A DNA stretch of 64,000 bases from Chenopodium formosanum (Eukaryota > Streptophyta > Magnoliopsida > Caryophyllales > Amaranthaceae), in contig CM044857.1 of the NCBI GenBank assembly GCA_024500155.1, positions 498,501 through 562,500 on the forward strand. The letters run 5' to 3'. Below are positions 26,701 to 38,300 of this stretch, one piece after another. The stretch's first letter is position 1, and the number at the start of each line of letters is the position of its first letter. The position numbers and the translations under genes are program-made. The notes under the pieces were generated by a model. It had not been told where the DNA came from, made no database searches, and saw nothing but the letters and a program-made list of their open reading frames with translations.

Positions 26701-27766
26701 TGATGTGTTGGATGACCTCCATCAGGGGCATTGTGGTTCCCATATTGGAGGACGAGCCTTGGCTGAAAAAGCCACCCATTTGGGGTACTACTGGCCAAGC
26801 TTGATGTCAGATGCCATGCAAATGGTGAGAAAGTGTGACAAGTGTCAGAAGTTCGCGACCTTAATCCATCGGCCGGCTAACAGCTTGTCGGCCATAAGCA
26901 GTCCCCTCCCCTTTGCAAAATGGGGTATGGACATTCTAGGGCTGTACACTCCAGCGTCCGGCCAAAGACGTTATGTGCTGGTGGCCGTGGACTTTTTCAC
27001 AAAATGGGTCAAAGCCAAGGCCGTCCGGGGCATTAAGTGGACGGATGTGTCAACCTTCATATGGAAGAGTATAATTACTCGTTACGGAGTACCTCAGTCA
27101 ATGGTGTTCGACAATGGACCTCAGTTCGAAACGCGCCAGCTCAAGGAATGGTTAGGAGACTAGGGCATAACTCATTGTTTTGCTTCAATCGGCCGACCCT
27201 AAGCTAACAGCCAAGTTGAGGCCTACAACAAGTTGATCTCAAACGGAATCAAGCGCAAGCTTGAAAAAGCGGGCGGCCTATGGGCCGATGAGTTGGTCAA
27301 TGTATTATGGTCCATACGGACAACAGTAAAAAGTTCCACAGGAGAGACTCCATTCTTTTTGGTCTATGGGGCGGAAGCAGTTCTCCCAATTGAGATGTAC
27401 GAGCCCACTCTGAGGGTAATGTTATATGATGAGTCGGCCAATTGGGAGGCCATGAAGACCGCCCTGGACTTTCTTCCAGAGGCCAAGGGCAATGCGTCGC
27501 TCAGACACGAAATTTATCGTGTAAGGATGACAAGGGCATATAATCGTTGAGTGTCTAAGCGTCCGCTGAAGATAGGGGATCTTGTGCTCAGAAAAATGGA
27601 AGCAGTTGGCCGAGCCAATGAGGATGGCAAATTAACCCCAAACTGGGAAGGGCCGTATCGAATCAGGGAAGAAGTTAGAGATGGCACGTACCGTCTTGAA
27701 GCCATAGATGGCCGCCAGATCCCACGAACGTGGAACACTGATAATCTGAAAAAATATTATGTTTAA
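23705..27766 (+). pseudogene. pol: Tat1 pol: protease, RT, RNase H, second RNase H, integrase
   Basis: The aspartic protease motif DTGSSADI is at about 24037. RT follows, with LVKKPNGTWKMCVDYTNLNK and the catalytic YIDDM near 25228. A Ty3-type RNase H (YLAISEHSLSAVL, VVYTDQPLKRPF) is followed by the extra RNase H-like domain typical of Tat (FVDGSATATGCGVGI near 26068). Integrase has the HHCC finger (HQGHCGSHIGG, CDKCQKF) and core (KWGMDILGLYTP, VFDNGPQFE), ending PRTWNTDNLKKYYV. Stops near 24484, 24881, 25286, 26279, 26540, 27161, 27200 and 27548, plus frame breaks near 23960, 24210 and 24500, make it non-functional. Most stops are one C-to-T or G-to-A change from the expected residue. Confidence 0.92.
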
Positions 27767-28709
27767 GTCTTTTCTCAGTATTTAGCCAAAAAGCTGTATA
27801 TACAGCTAGGTCTATCGACCGAGCAATGTAATTTTGACAAATTAATGAAAAGTCAAATATTGTTATCTTATTTTGCTATTCTACTTATGCTTCTTCGCAA
27901 TTTCATGGTTTAAGCTGAAATGCCGAGTGAAACCTGTAACTAGGTTGCTTGCAACAGAGCAGCCCGGCCTGTAAAGGCTAAACAAGATTGTTGAAGTAAG
28001 AAAGGTTACGAGATTGCTTGAAACTAGCAACCCGGTCGCTAAGGCAATCCAAAAAAAAAAAAGAAGAGAAACTGACTGACTTTAAGTCACAGATATACGT
28101 CCGTCCCTCATTTGGACGGGCGGTAAAGGCAAGGTATCCCAAATTAGCCCAACGCAATTACCCCCTTTAATGGGGCAAGGGCATACCTAGGCATCCTAGC
28201 CCAACCAAACTTAGAAATTTTAAGTTGAGATAATACTTGAAATTTCTTGAGTATGTCCGAGCGATAGTTTCAACGGACGACTCACATAAAGCCAATTAAA
28301 CGGTCGAATAATCTGTTGATTCGGCGTATCACCTAGTCCAACAGCAATCATTACTATGATTTGATTAAATTTCTAGTAGTCATACCCTTTAAGGCATAAA
28401 TACTACCAAGTCAATCAAACCAATCAGAGTATGGACTAGGCGAACGCCGAATAAAGGGGCATACCCCCCCATCGTACGAAAGCGCAAAAGTGTAAAAATA
28501 AGAAAAAATTTGCTAAGTACGAAATAGATGAAATGGAAAACCACTCAGAAGGCGGCAAAGCTTGCATTAATTAAAACCGCTCAAAAGACGGCAAAAAATC
28601 TTACAAAAACCGCTCAAAAAAGGCGGCATTTAGTAAAAAGAAAAAGAAAAAGAAAAATTATTCAATGAAAGCAGAAATGAAAAGTTAAAATCAGCGGACG
28701 GCTTGGACT
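27767..28709. other. Spacer between Tat1 pol and the antisense gene
   Basis: Non-coding. It lies between two convergent 3' ends, so it should contain termination signals for both strands; none was pinned down. An (A)n tract lies near 28051. Confidence 0.6.
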
Positions 28710-31700
28710 CTATTTAGCTGGATCTTGGCTTTGGCCGAGCTCCTCAAAGGCAAGGAGGGATGCATCATCAGCGGGCTCTCCTTTGCTTTAATCTTCGCCC
28801 TCAGCTCCGTCCGCCCCCTCCTCATCCTCCTCACCTTCTGAGGTAGCTGGTGTAACCTCCAGCTCGGGAGAAGGCTGGCCGGCCCTCTTAGCCTTTTCCC
28901 TGAGGCAGACGAACTTACGGCGTTTGGTGAAGCGCTCCTAATAGTAGGCGGCCTCACCATCATCCACCATGAGTTCAAATGCTTTGAAGAAGTGGCTCTT
29001 CAACCTATCCTCAGCATTCTGCTCGATGCAGACAACCTCGTCTGCACTAGGGGGCCGAGGTGTTTTCAGCTGTTGGGTCAAGTCCTCAACGGACTTCTTT
29101 AAAGTCTCCACCTCGGCCCGGAGAGCGTCCGCCTCGTCTAAGGCCTCTTTCAGATTCTTTTGGGCGAGGTCCACGTCGCTTTTCAGTTTCTCAGAGGCCT
29201 CGAACCCTTCTTTCCAGCGCTGGCCGTCCAGGACAGCCTGATCCTTTTCTTGTCTCATGGCCTCCCTGGCCAAGGTCTCTTGTTCGAGAGCCTTGCCCAG
29301 CCTGACCAGATCTTCAGCTTGCCGCGCCGCCTTGTCTGACAGCGCGTAGATCTGGGTCTCCAAGTGAACCCTTTGGATGGTGGCCGTCCCAGTAACGGCG
29401 TCCTGGGCCTTTTGAACCTCATCCCAGGCATGCTTCAGTTTCTCATTTTCCTTGTCCTTCCATTCGAGGAAGGCAGTCAGCCGCAGGAAGAGCTGCATAC
29501 AAGAGAAAACGAGTTAGCAAAATAAGAATGAAAAAATTGGCTAAGTATGCGAGTTGAGAAAGCTACCTCAACACTTGTAGGGAATATTTCAAGCGTTACC
29601 CCAAACTTGAACCCCACTGTGATCATACACTTAAGCATGGTGGCGTCCAAAGGGAAAGAAGCTAGAGCAAAAGAGTCGCCAACAAGTTTTAGGAACTTGT
29701 AAACCGTTCACGAGGTGAAGGTTACACCCCTTAACGATCCATGAGACCGTCAACTCCAAAAAGGTCTTGAACCAAATAGGGTTCGGGGATGAAGGTACAA
29801 ATCCAACCTAAAAGAGATTAAACCTGCCCTAAATAGGCCTCTACTTCATTCTTCTCGTATTCATGTGCGCTTTCTGACTAACATGCAATCAATAGGTTTA
29901 CCCTAAACCTATTTATCTATGTTGGTTGAATTTAATGCACAAGCAAAACTATTATTGACAATCACTTGAATTATAATCATATTAACCCTAAACAAGATTA
30001 TTAATTATCTTATTAAGCGTGATTACAAGTACAAATTCCCTTTAAACATGCATAAAAGGCGTGATCAGGCAATAACAATGAATAAGCATCAAGCAACATA
30101 ATAAAAATAATAATTATAATCATGATAAAGCATAATATTAATAGCAAGATCCTAGGCATGATACTAACAAGATTAATAACAAACCCTAGCATGTCACTAA
30201 ACATTAAAGATCAAAGCTTTAGCCCTAACATGATACTAACATGATATTGATATGATATTAGAAAGCATAGGAAGCACCCTAAACATGATACTAGAAAGCA
30301 ATAATAACATCCTAAGCATGATGCTAGGAATTAATAAATAACAAACATGCTTTCTACAAGAATAGAGCAATAAGATTACATACTTTGATGCCTCGTATCT
30401 CTTTCTAATAACAAAATACACGCGTCAGTAACTTCAAGAAAAATATAAATCAAAACAATTAAATTAAATAATTGAAATAGAGATTGGGACCAAACCCTCA
30501 GAAATTATAACCTTTCACGTCTAGGGCGAAGGCAACTTTGAACTTGGCTAGGTGTGTCTAGTGCTAATGAATGTGGAATTGTGTTTGTGAAAAGGGTTGG
30601 TTTAGAAAGAGAGAGAGAATCAAGAAATTCTTGATGAGAGTTGATTGTAGATTGTTGATAAAAACGGAGGTTCAGGACCCTATTTATAAGAAAACAATCC
30701 GGAAATAGGTAGAATTTGATAAGGAATAAAACTCCACGCTGTCGCTGCAAAACCAACCTTGTCGCCAGGCGACAGGGTCTGTCGCGTGGCGACAGGCCTG
30801 TCGTTCGGCGATAGCTTGGATTCCTACGCGCTTTCAAACATGGAGTCCACTTATCAATGAAAATCGATTTGTAAAGTCCGTATGAAAACTGAAATCGTAT
30901 TTTTCATAAAATAATATTTTATTCCAAATAAAACTTATCAAAATATAATTATTAATTCTAATTCTATTAGGACTAAAGAGAACCTTCTAGAGAATTCTAG
31001 AAGACTATAATTAATTCTAATAACTCTAGGAATAATAATTAACATTGGGCCCTCCCCTAGATCATTAGGCCACATGTAAAGATCAAACCGGGCCCAGTTT
31101 AGTATTGTGGCCATAATTTTCTCATTATTCATTGGAATTGGGCTTATAATATATCGTTGGAAAGCTCTTTGAAAGCCCCATCCAACTACACTATTATTGG
31201 ACCCTTGTCGTGGACCAAACTAACTGGATTGGCTGTTTTCATAAAATAGAGTTGTTTTTCGAAAACAAAAAGAAAGAATTTTTAATAAAAACTAACTGCA
31301 ACACCTGACCTTTCACACTTTCACCTTATTCGATTATGATTCGACGCAAAAGGTATTCATCACCGGGTTTGGTTTTGGGGAGACACATTTGGGTGTCTAC
31401 AGCACTGCAGTTGATCATTGGGCCGAGGAAGCCCTCATGAATTCCCTGCAGCTTGTCTCGCTGCTTAGCGGGGACGGCCCTGGCCATGGCTTCCCTCATG
31501 GCCTTCCTGTCCGCCCCAGTAAGAGACTGGCCGGGCAGCTTCATATTCAGCTCCTCTGTAATATCTGCACGCAGGCGCAAAGAGTTTAGTTTGAGTAAGC
31601 AGACTTTAAAAGAAAGAGAGTGCAAAGTTGTTTAAACTGACCGTCTGAGAAGCTCGGAGCAGTAAGAGGGTTGAAAGTGAATGGAGGAGGCGGTGCAGGC

Positions 31701-33901
31701 TCGTTACCCTCCTCACCTGAGCGGCCAGGTTGATCACCGGCCGATTGAGAGGCTTCAAGCCAATCAGATTCTTGGACTCTTTGGACGGGCGGAGTCACGT
31801 TTGGCCCGGTCGATTTCGCCGGGGTCGACTTACCCCTATCGTCCGTTTTCACGGACTCATCATGGACCGACTTGGCGGCCGGATCCACGGACTTGGAGAC
31901 CCCGCTATCACCCAGCCGGGGTTGTTCTCCTTTGGACTGCTTAGAGGCAGTCCACGACGTAGTCTTTGCCGCGATGGTGGAAGTGGTCTTAGTGGTGACC
32001 GTCTTCCTTTGCTTGGACGCCCCCTCGTCCTTGTCATTTTTAGTAGCCGAGGACGGCTGCTTTCGTTTAGCCCATGGGGTCGGAGTTAACAGCTGCAAAG
32101 AGCAAGCAAAAGTTTAACTCAATAAAACTTTGTTAACGTTCGTGTAGATACAGCTGGGACCCTGCTTCCAACATACCAACTCGGACAAAAAATAAATAAA
32201 TAAATAAAAATTAAAATAAAATAAAATTCGGAACAGCGTCCGTGCAGGCTCAGGAAGAAGCCTTCTTCCAACCTAGCAACACGAACGCTAGACCTTGAAA
32301 GGTTTTATACCTCCTTGGTTTGCTCGTACATCTTCTGACAAGCCTTGTATCTGGCCAAGTTAATCTCAGCCATGTCAACCTCCCCCTTCTGCTCCTTGTC
32401 CAGCATGACGTACGCTTCCTCTGCAAAAATAAAATTTAACCAACAGTTAGAATAATTTCCAACATGAAATGCGTTCGGACACCAGAGAGAGCTAAAGTCC
32501 CACCTTGGGGAATGTTTGTGTACAGGCCGCATGCGGACATAAAAATTGGGTCCCTGAGCCATCCGGCCAAGGGGATCCAGTTCTGGGGCACGACCACCAA
32601 CTTTCCACCCCGTCTAACCTTCTTGACTTTAAAATATTCAAGTTGGTGAGCCTGGTCTGGGTGGACGGGTGGTTTGTATGGTCTATGGTCCCCTCGGCCG
32701 AGTTGGATCGGCTTGACATTAAACCGATTCATCCGCAAATTGAACTATGTATCCTTGGTTTTGATGCGGTAGAACCGATTCTTCCAATCACGCCACTTCG
32801 ACACACGGTCCATCACCACCATATAATCCTTTGTGGTGCTAAGTATGAACCATGCGTCCGTGTGCTTCTCAAGGCAGATCATTGCGTGCATCTCGCAAAA
32901 AATCGGGAAATCCGGCTTGAAGTCCTTACGGATGCACGTCACCAAGTACCCAAATATGTTCAACCAGCTGAAAGAGGGCAATATCGTACTCGTCCAGTAT
33001 TGTACGAATGAAGGGGTGAAGGGGGAAACGAAGTCCAACGTCCAAAGCAGCTCGGTAGACGCTGAATGATCTGCGGCACGGCCGCTCATCCTCCCAGGCG
33101 GCCACCGAAAGAGACCTTCTTGGGGCCTTAATTTCAAATCCTTCTCCCAGCTGGAGAAACGCCTTGTACTTCTCGAATCCATCATTGAGGTAGCCCAATG
33201 CTGTGCTACCCACTATACAGGCGTACGGATCTTTGAAGTTGTCTACATTGGCGATCGCATCTCCGGCCGCCTCACCTTCGGCCTCGGCCTCATCTTCTAC
33301 CTTCTCACCCTCTTGGTGAGGGACAGTGCCAAATTCGGAGGACAACACTCTGTCCAAGTCAGCTGCCTCGGCCGAGCTACGGCTTCTAGAGACATGGCCG
33401 CCCCCAGCTGAAGGAGGCTCTTCAGAAACTAAGGGACTTTTACCCTTGTCTTTAGCAGCGGCCGCCCTAGTTTCCGAAGAAGGGCCACTACGAGATAGAG
33501 ATCCCAACTCTTGGCCTGTCCGACCTGCTATGTTGGAGATGGGGTGGTAAGGGAACTGAATAGGACAGACCAGTAATGGCCGCCCTAGAAGAGGAAGGAA
33601 GCCTCTCACGAGATCGCAACCCGGTTGATTATCTGGCCGAGCTGGCTTGTTGTGAGGACCTAGGTTCAGAAGTTGGCCCAGACACCCCAGCAGCAGAAGA
33701 GACGTCCTGTGCACATTGGCTCTCCTCAAAAGATGAAGTTACTTCCACGGCCGAGCAATGAGTGCCCGTGGAAGCGGTCGTAGGAGTAGTGGAAGGAGTT
33801 TCTAAGTCAATGTTTGGGTCATATGGAATTCTAGGGTTCACCAGACTACCGTCTGGATTTCTGGCCGCATGAAGATTATATGTTTGCCTTGTCCTTGCCA
33901 T
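28710..33901 (-). pseudogene. Tat1 antisense gene (broken), Transposase_28-like
   Basis: Five exons on the minus strand: about 33907-32504 (ATG at 33901), 32420-32311, 32092-31642, 31564-31402 plus 29570-29567, and 29492-28710. The intron phases are 1, 0, 1, 0. Exon 1 contains the domain found in plant 'putative gypsy type transposon' proteins (ALDVGLRFPLHPFIRTIL, MDRVSKWRDWKNRFY, VVPQNWIP, FMSACGLYTNIPQG). Exon 5 encodes a long coiled coil (AEVETLKKSVEDLTQQLK) and an acidic tail. Frameshifts in exon 1 (near 33640, 33000 and 32740), two stops in exon 5 and the solo LTR in exon 4 disable it. Removing the LTR and one copy of its duplication restores the reading phase across exon 4. Function unknown. 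Confidence 0.8.
29576..31401 (-). mobile_element. Solo LTR in exon 4 of the Tat1 antisense gene
   Basis: An 1826-bp unit TGTAGGG...GTCTACA with flanks ACACT (29571-29575) and GCACT (31402-31406), a 5-bp duplication with one mismatch. Read on the minus strand it starts TGTAGACACCCAAATG and has a TATA box (TATAAATAGGG) near 30680-30690. No coding sequence. Repeated GCGACA/TGTCGC words lie at about 30736-30812. Confidence 0.78.
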
Positions 33902-34324
33902 GTCCGACTGCAGGGACAGAGAAGAATAGGTGGAGGAGAGTAGGTACGCACTAGAAATGGACCCACTCCCTGAAGGAGACAACTCGTCTCCGTCCACTCT
34001 AGAATCCTCAGTCCCAGGCGAACGACCGGCCTCATGAGGAGAAACGGACGAAGCCGAGTGTTGAGCCAGATTTAAAAAAAATGAAAAGCAAGAAAATAAT
34101 ACAAGTAAAAAGTGAAAGAAAACAGGCGGCCTACCTCTGTACGTGTAGAAAACTTGAAAAGTCTGGAGGGTTGACCGGAAAACTCAAAAAATGTCCGGAA
34201 AACTCAAACTACGCAGTGGAGCTCTTGAAGATTCAGAGGAAATCACTTTCTCTCTCTAGAAATGCTCTGACTTCTCTCTAAAATTCTCAAGATTATAAAG
34301 TGCCAAAATGAAGTCAAACCCCTC

Positions 34325-34335
34325 ATATTTATAGA
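34325..34335 (-). promoter_or_regulatory. TATA box of the Tat1 antisense gene
   Basis: Minus-strand CTATAAATATG, 461 bp inside the 3' LTR and about 425 bp upstream of the antisense ATG, followed by a GAGAGA-rich leader. The Tat2 copy has a TATA box in the same relative place. Confidence 0.6.
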
Positions 34336-34779
34336 CCAAATTTATGGGGGCAAAATGGTAAAATCATCTTTCCCGCTCAAGAGTTTGAACAATTATTTTT
34401 TGAAAAAACTAACCTAGAATTCAAAAAGTCGGTATGTGGGATCCGTCAATTTGGATGAAAAAAGAGACGGATGACAAACAGCGCGTCCAAATAGACGGCC
34501 GAATCAACGGAATGAAAATTTCCATCTCAAAAGACTTAGCATCCGCACCTTCTTCCAAAAGCCCAGGTGGCAAGATCCGGCCGCCTAATTTCCAGACCTT
34601 ATCAGTCTGGGAAAAATTCCATGCGGACAAGACACGACTTTTTGTCTAAAAAGCGTCCGCCCCTTTAATTGGCGGACATGATCTGTCCGCCCCTACATAC
34701 AAGCTCAAATCTCCGCATACTCGGACGCATTAAGACGAGTAGAGGATCAGAGGAGGCGGCCTGTAAGCGTGTGAGCCAA

Positions 34780-34796
34780 CCCCTCTGAGGGGCAAA
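34780..34796 (+). promoter_or_regulatory. Polypurine tract of Tat1
   Basis: CCCCTCTGAGGGGCAAA directly precedes the 3' LTR. Tat2 has TGAGGGGCAAA in the same place on its own strand. Confidence 0.7.
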
Positions 34797-35324
34797 TGTT
34801 TAGGGTAAAAATAACCTCAAAAACGTGGTCTAATCCCGTAGTGACACGTGGCCCAGTCAAAGGGAAACACGTGTCCCTATGGGATGATGACGCGTGTCAT
34901 ATGCCCTAAAGAGCACCTGAAATCAGCAAGAGAAAGGGCCCTTATTACATCAGGGCCCAAATCCCGAGGAAAGTTATTGAAAGCCGCAAAGCGGCGCCCC
35001 CATGTGACACGTGGCACTCTCTGATTGCGCAGCCAATCATGTCACGGAATTTTAGGGTACAAACCCTAAAGGGGCACATACTCCCACCCTTATAAATACC
35101 CCAATCATTTATGATGGGAGGGGTGGATAATGACATAACCTTAAAAAGAGCATTAAAGAGCTCCAACTTCTCTCTACTTTCTCTCTCTAAACTTTCTGTT
35201 TCCCGATCTCTAACTTGATCGTCGGAGGCGAATATTCCGATAAAGGAATATTCGTTGTTTTGCAGGTGTCGTTGCCTGAAGAGCGTGACCAGTATCCGAG
35301 GAGATCACAAAAAACCGCGAAACA
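34797..35324 (+). repeat. 3' LTR of Tat1
   Basis: 528-bp direct repeat of 19860-20394, about 97% identical by eye, with one 8-bp deletion relative to it (in the GTGTCCGAGTCTCGTTGCC region). Confidence 0.95.
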
Positions 35325-38300
35325 AAAGTTGATTTAAAAGTTAAACTTATGCGGTGACAACTTCTTCTGGAAGTCGTGAATAATAATAGAAATTGATGAT
35401 TATTAATATTTTGATGACAAAACTTGATATTACTAATGTCGTTCTTCAATCTCATATGAATTATAATATAACACATGTAATTATATTCATTGATCATGGT
35501 TCTTCTGGACCATAAGAAAACATCCTCTAGCATAAGTATTTCATTTATATTCCTTAGACATTTCATAATTGACATGATAGTTCTCTTGCAAATACAAATA
35601 GTAATTCTCACTAACTTTTATATGCTCAATCTTCAGGTTGAGATGTCAATGATGTAGTCACATAGACTAAAAGTTTGATAATAATTACAATATTCAGAAT
35701 ATAAAATTTGTAGGGCTATAAATAAGTTGCATATAAGTTCTTCGGGAATTTTTCTTACATGATATTAAATCAATGTCATCAACAATTTCATCACAACTAT
35801 AAGCCTACTAAAATATAAATATCTCTTTGAAAGTTCACATCAATGTTGTAAATACACCATATTATATTTTTGACGAACATACACACATACCATAATAATT
35901 ATATAGAAATTAGTGCATGCAATATGAGATATAGAAATCATGATAACATATTAAACAAAATATACAATGAATAATGAATCTAACAACTTCGAACATATGC
36001 AATGAATGATCCAGTAACCTATGACTCACACATGCATATGAACATATATAGCACTCGAACTAATGCAAGACACTGTACAGGGTGGATTTTAAAAATCCAT
36101 ATATCATTGGACTTCTGGTCCTTGATAAACTTATGATGATCATCATTATGTCGACATCAAAATGAACATATATTCTAGATCTCTTATTCGCTAGTCCATT
36201 ATATCATGCATATGCATCATTTATCGGTTCCATCATATACTGGTATGATCATATTATTCCTCAAGGTAAAATTTTAATTTGCATGCTATTTTGACAATGA
36301 TATCTGAATACATTTTTCATTGGTACCATCATAATTTTTCTTACATCATAGGCCATCTATTGTAATAATTCAGATATCTACACAACTTCAAAGGTATTTC
36401 ATACACCTGGTATTAATATATTATTACACTATTAAAAGTGTCAACTGCACCATCTTGCCATATATCACATCTTTATTTTGGAACTGATTATACAATCTAC
36501 ACTTCAGGTGTAGTGATTCAAGTATATAAAATTGGCAAGCTTTATCTCAATGTATACACATGATTAATATGAACAAAATGTATCTTCAACGCTATGCAAC
36601 ATGAGTCATAACTAAATATAAATCAAATCATTTATGTGCAACATATATTGATAACATGTAGACAATAGTTGGCATATAACTTTTCAAACTTACATTACAG
36701 GAATCATCAAGTTTTTTTTTTTAAATTTGCCAACTTATGCTAACTCTTCTCCCCCTAAGTTGGTAAAATAACTCATATATAGGGGCATCAAATTATAATT
36801 CTTGACCAACTTAGAATATAAATTTGCAAAATGATTCATTTCATTGGGAAGATCATATTCAATAAAATTTATCTCTCCTGGAGAATATAATCCATGGGGG
36901 AGAGTATATTGTGCAGTTGTTCATCATTTCTTATCTTTATTCTTGTGCTGACTGATAATAGCCCCAATAATCAAGAGATTGTTATATAAATATAAGTCAC
37001 TCGTATGTAATTCACTAGACAGTGATCTTCTAGACCATCAAAAGATTTTAATAATGACATATTAGTTACTCAAAAATTTAACATACAAGTAGCCTTAGTG
37101 AGCTTTCAGTCACCTAATATGGTGAGCTTCTACTCACCTAAAACTGATCAAATTATAAACTATCATGGTGAACTTCTGGCCACCCATTACATATGCCCAT
37201 ACAAATGTTCGAAACTAATATATATGTACAATCTCTTGAAAATTTTCGTCAAAACAAACTATTAAAATCACAATTCAAATGTATCTCAATCTTAATGTTA
37301 TGTCTTGCCATTCAATTCATTTCATATATCTAACATTGAGAGAGTGTCAGTACATTTTTTTTTTCATATCAAATGAAACTTCAGGTTCTCATAACGGGTA
37401 TTTGTTAAACCCGGATGGCCTATTTAAACTATATATGGTCAGCTTTCCAATTCTGTGATCACCTTATTAAATGTATTTTATGCATAGCCATGAATATAAT
37501 GTGATATAAGAGCACTAATATGCATATCTTTCTTCACTTGGCAAGACAATAAACTAATACTTGATCAATAACAATTACTTAATTATGCTCTAAAAGAGTA
37601 TTATGTATAATCTTGATACATGCTAATCTTGTTGGACATTTTATACTCTTCTAGAATCTTTTGTATAAATATGGTAAATTTCAATTTTACTAAACATGAT
37701 GCTTCTAGTGATCTAATGAAGTTTATCACTTCATCAAATCTGTCATTGTCAACAGTTGCTCCTTTCTTTTTCGAAAATTCATATTATCTATAGGTACTTA
37801 TTAATCTACCACGCTTCAGTCGTCTCCTTGGTTGATTAACAATTGATATTGTCCTTTTGGGACATAAATTTTAATGGGAGCATTTACAACTAGTAATAGT
37901 CAATGACAGTACAATTATTCATATCTATCTCCAGGATGGTATCATACTAAAGATTTAATTATCGTGTGGCCACCTCTATCGAATAAATGTTAATATTTAA
38001 GCTAATGTATGTATCAAGCTGACCATCAATGTATTCTATTGTTTATGTGCAAAGATTACACAATTTAACGGAATGAATAATATCTCCCCCTAATCCTTGC
38101 ATATGGGGGCATAAAATTAATCGTCCAACAACCTTTAATTAATTCTATTGCGTCTTTTAAGCCAGAAATTATTTTGGCAATGTCATGTATCAAGTCAAGT
38201 GTTCCTCTTGCATTCATTTTAATTTGGAATATCTCATAAGTATGGGCATAATAAATATATTTATCAAGTGAGTTGCTCACAATGTCATGCATGTTCAATC

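Larger units (their letters stand above)
19860..35324 (+). mobile_element. Ty3/gypsy Tat-lineage retrotransposon (Tat1)
   Basis: LTRs at 19860-20394 and 34797-35324 differ by about 15 substitutions plus an 8-bp and a 1-bp indel. The flanks ATAGT and AAAGT look like a 5-bp duplication with one mutation. Order: LTR, primer site, gag, protease, RT, RNase H, a second RNase H-like domain, integrase, then about 7 kb with an antisense gene, then the 3' LTR. The second RNase H and the long 3' antisense region are hallmarks of the Tat lineage (Grande, RIRE2, Retand). It sits inside the copia-type element and contains two solo LTRs. Many stops show it is inactive. Confidence 0.92.

Noticed and set aside
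32505..33069. Plus-strand open frames in the 3' part of Tat1
   Set aside because: They lie opposite exon 1 of the antisense gene, whose minus-strand frame matches the intact Tat2 protein.
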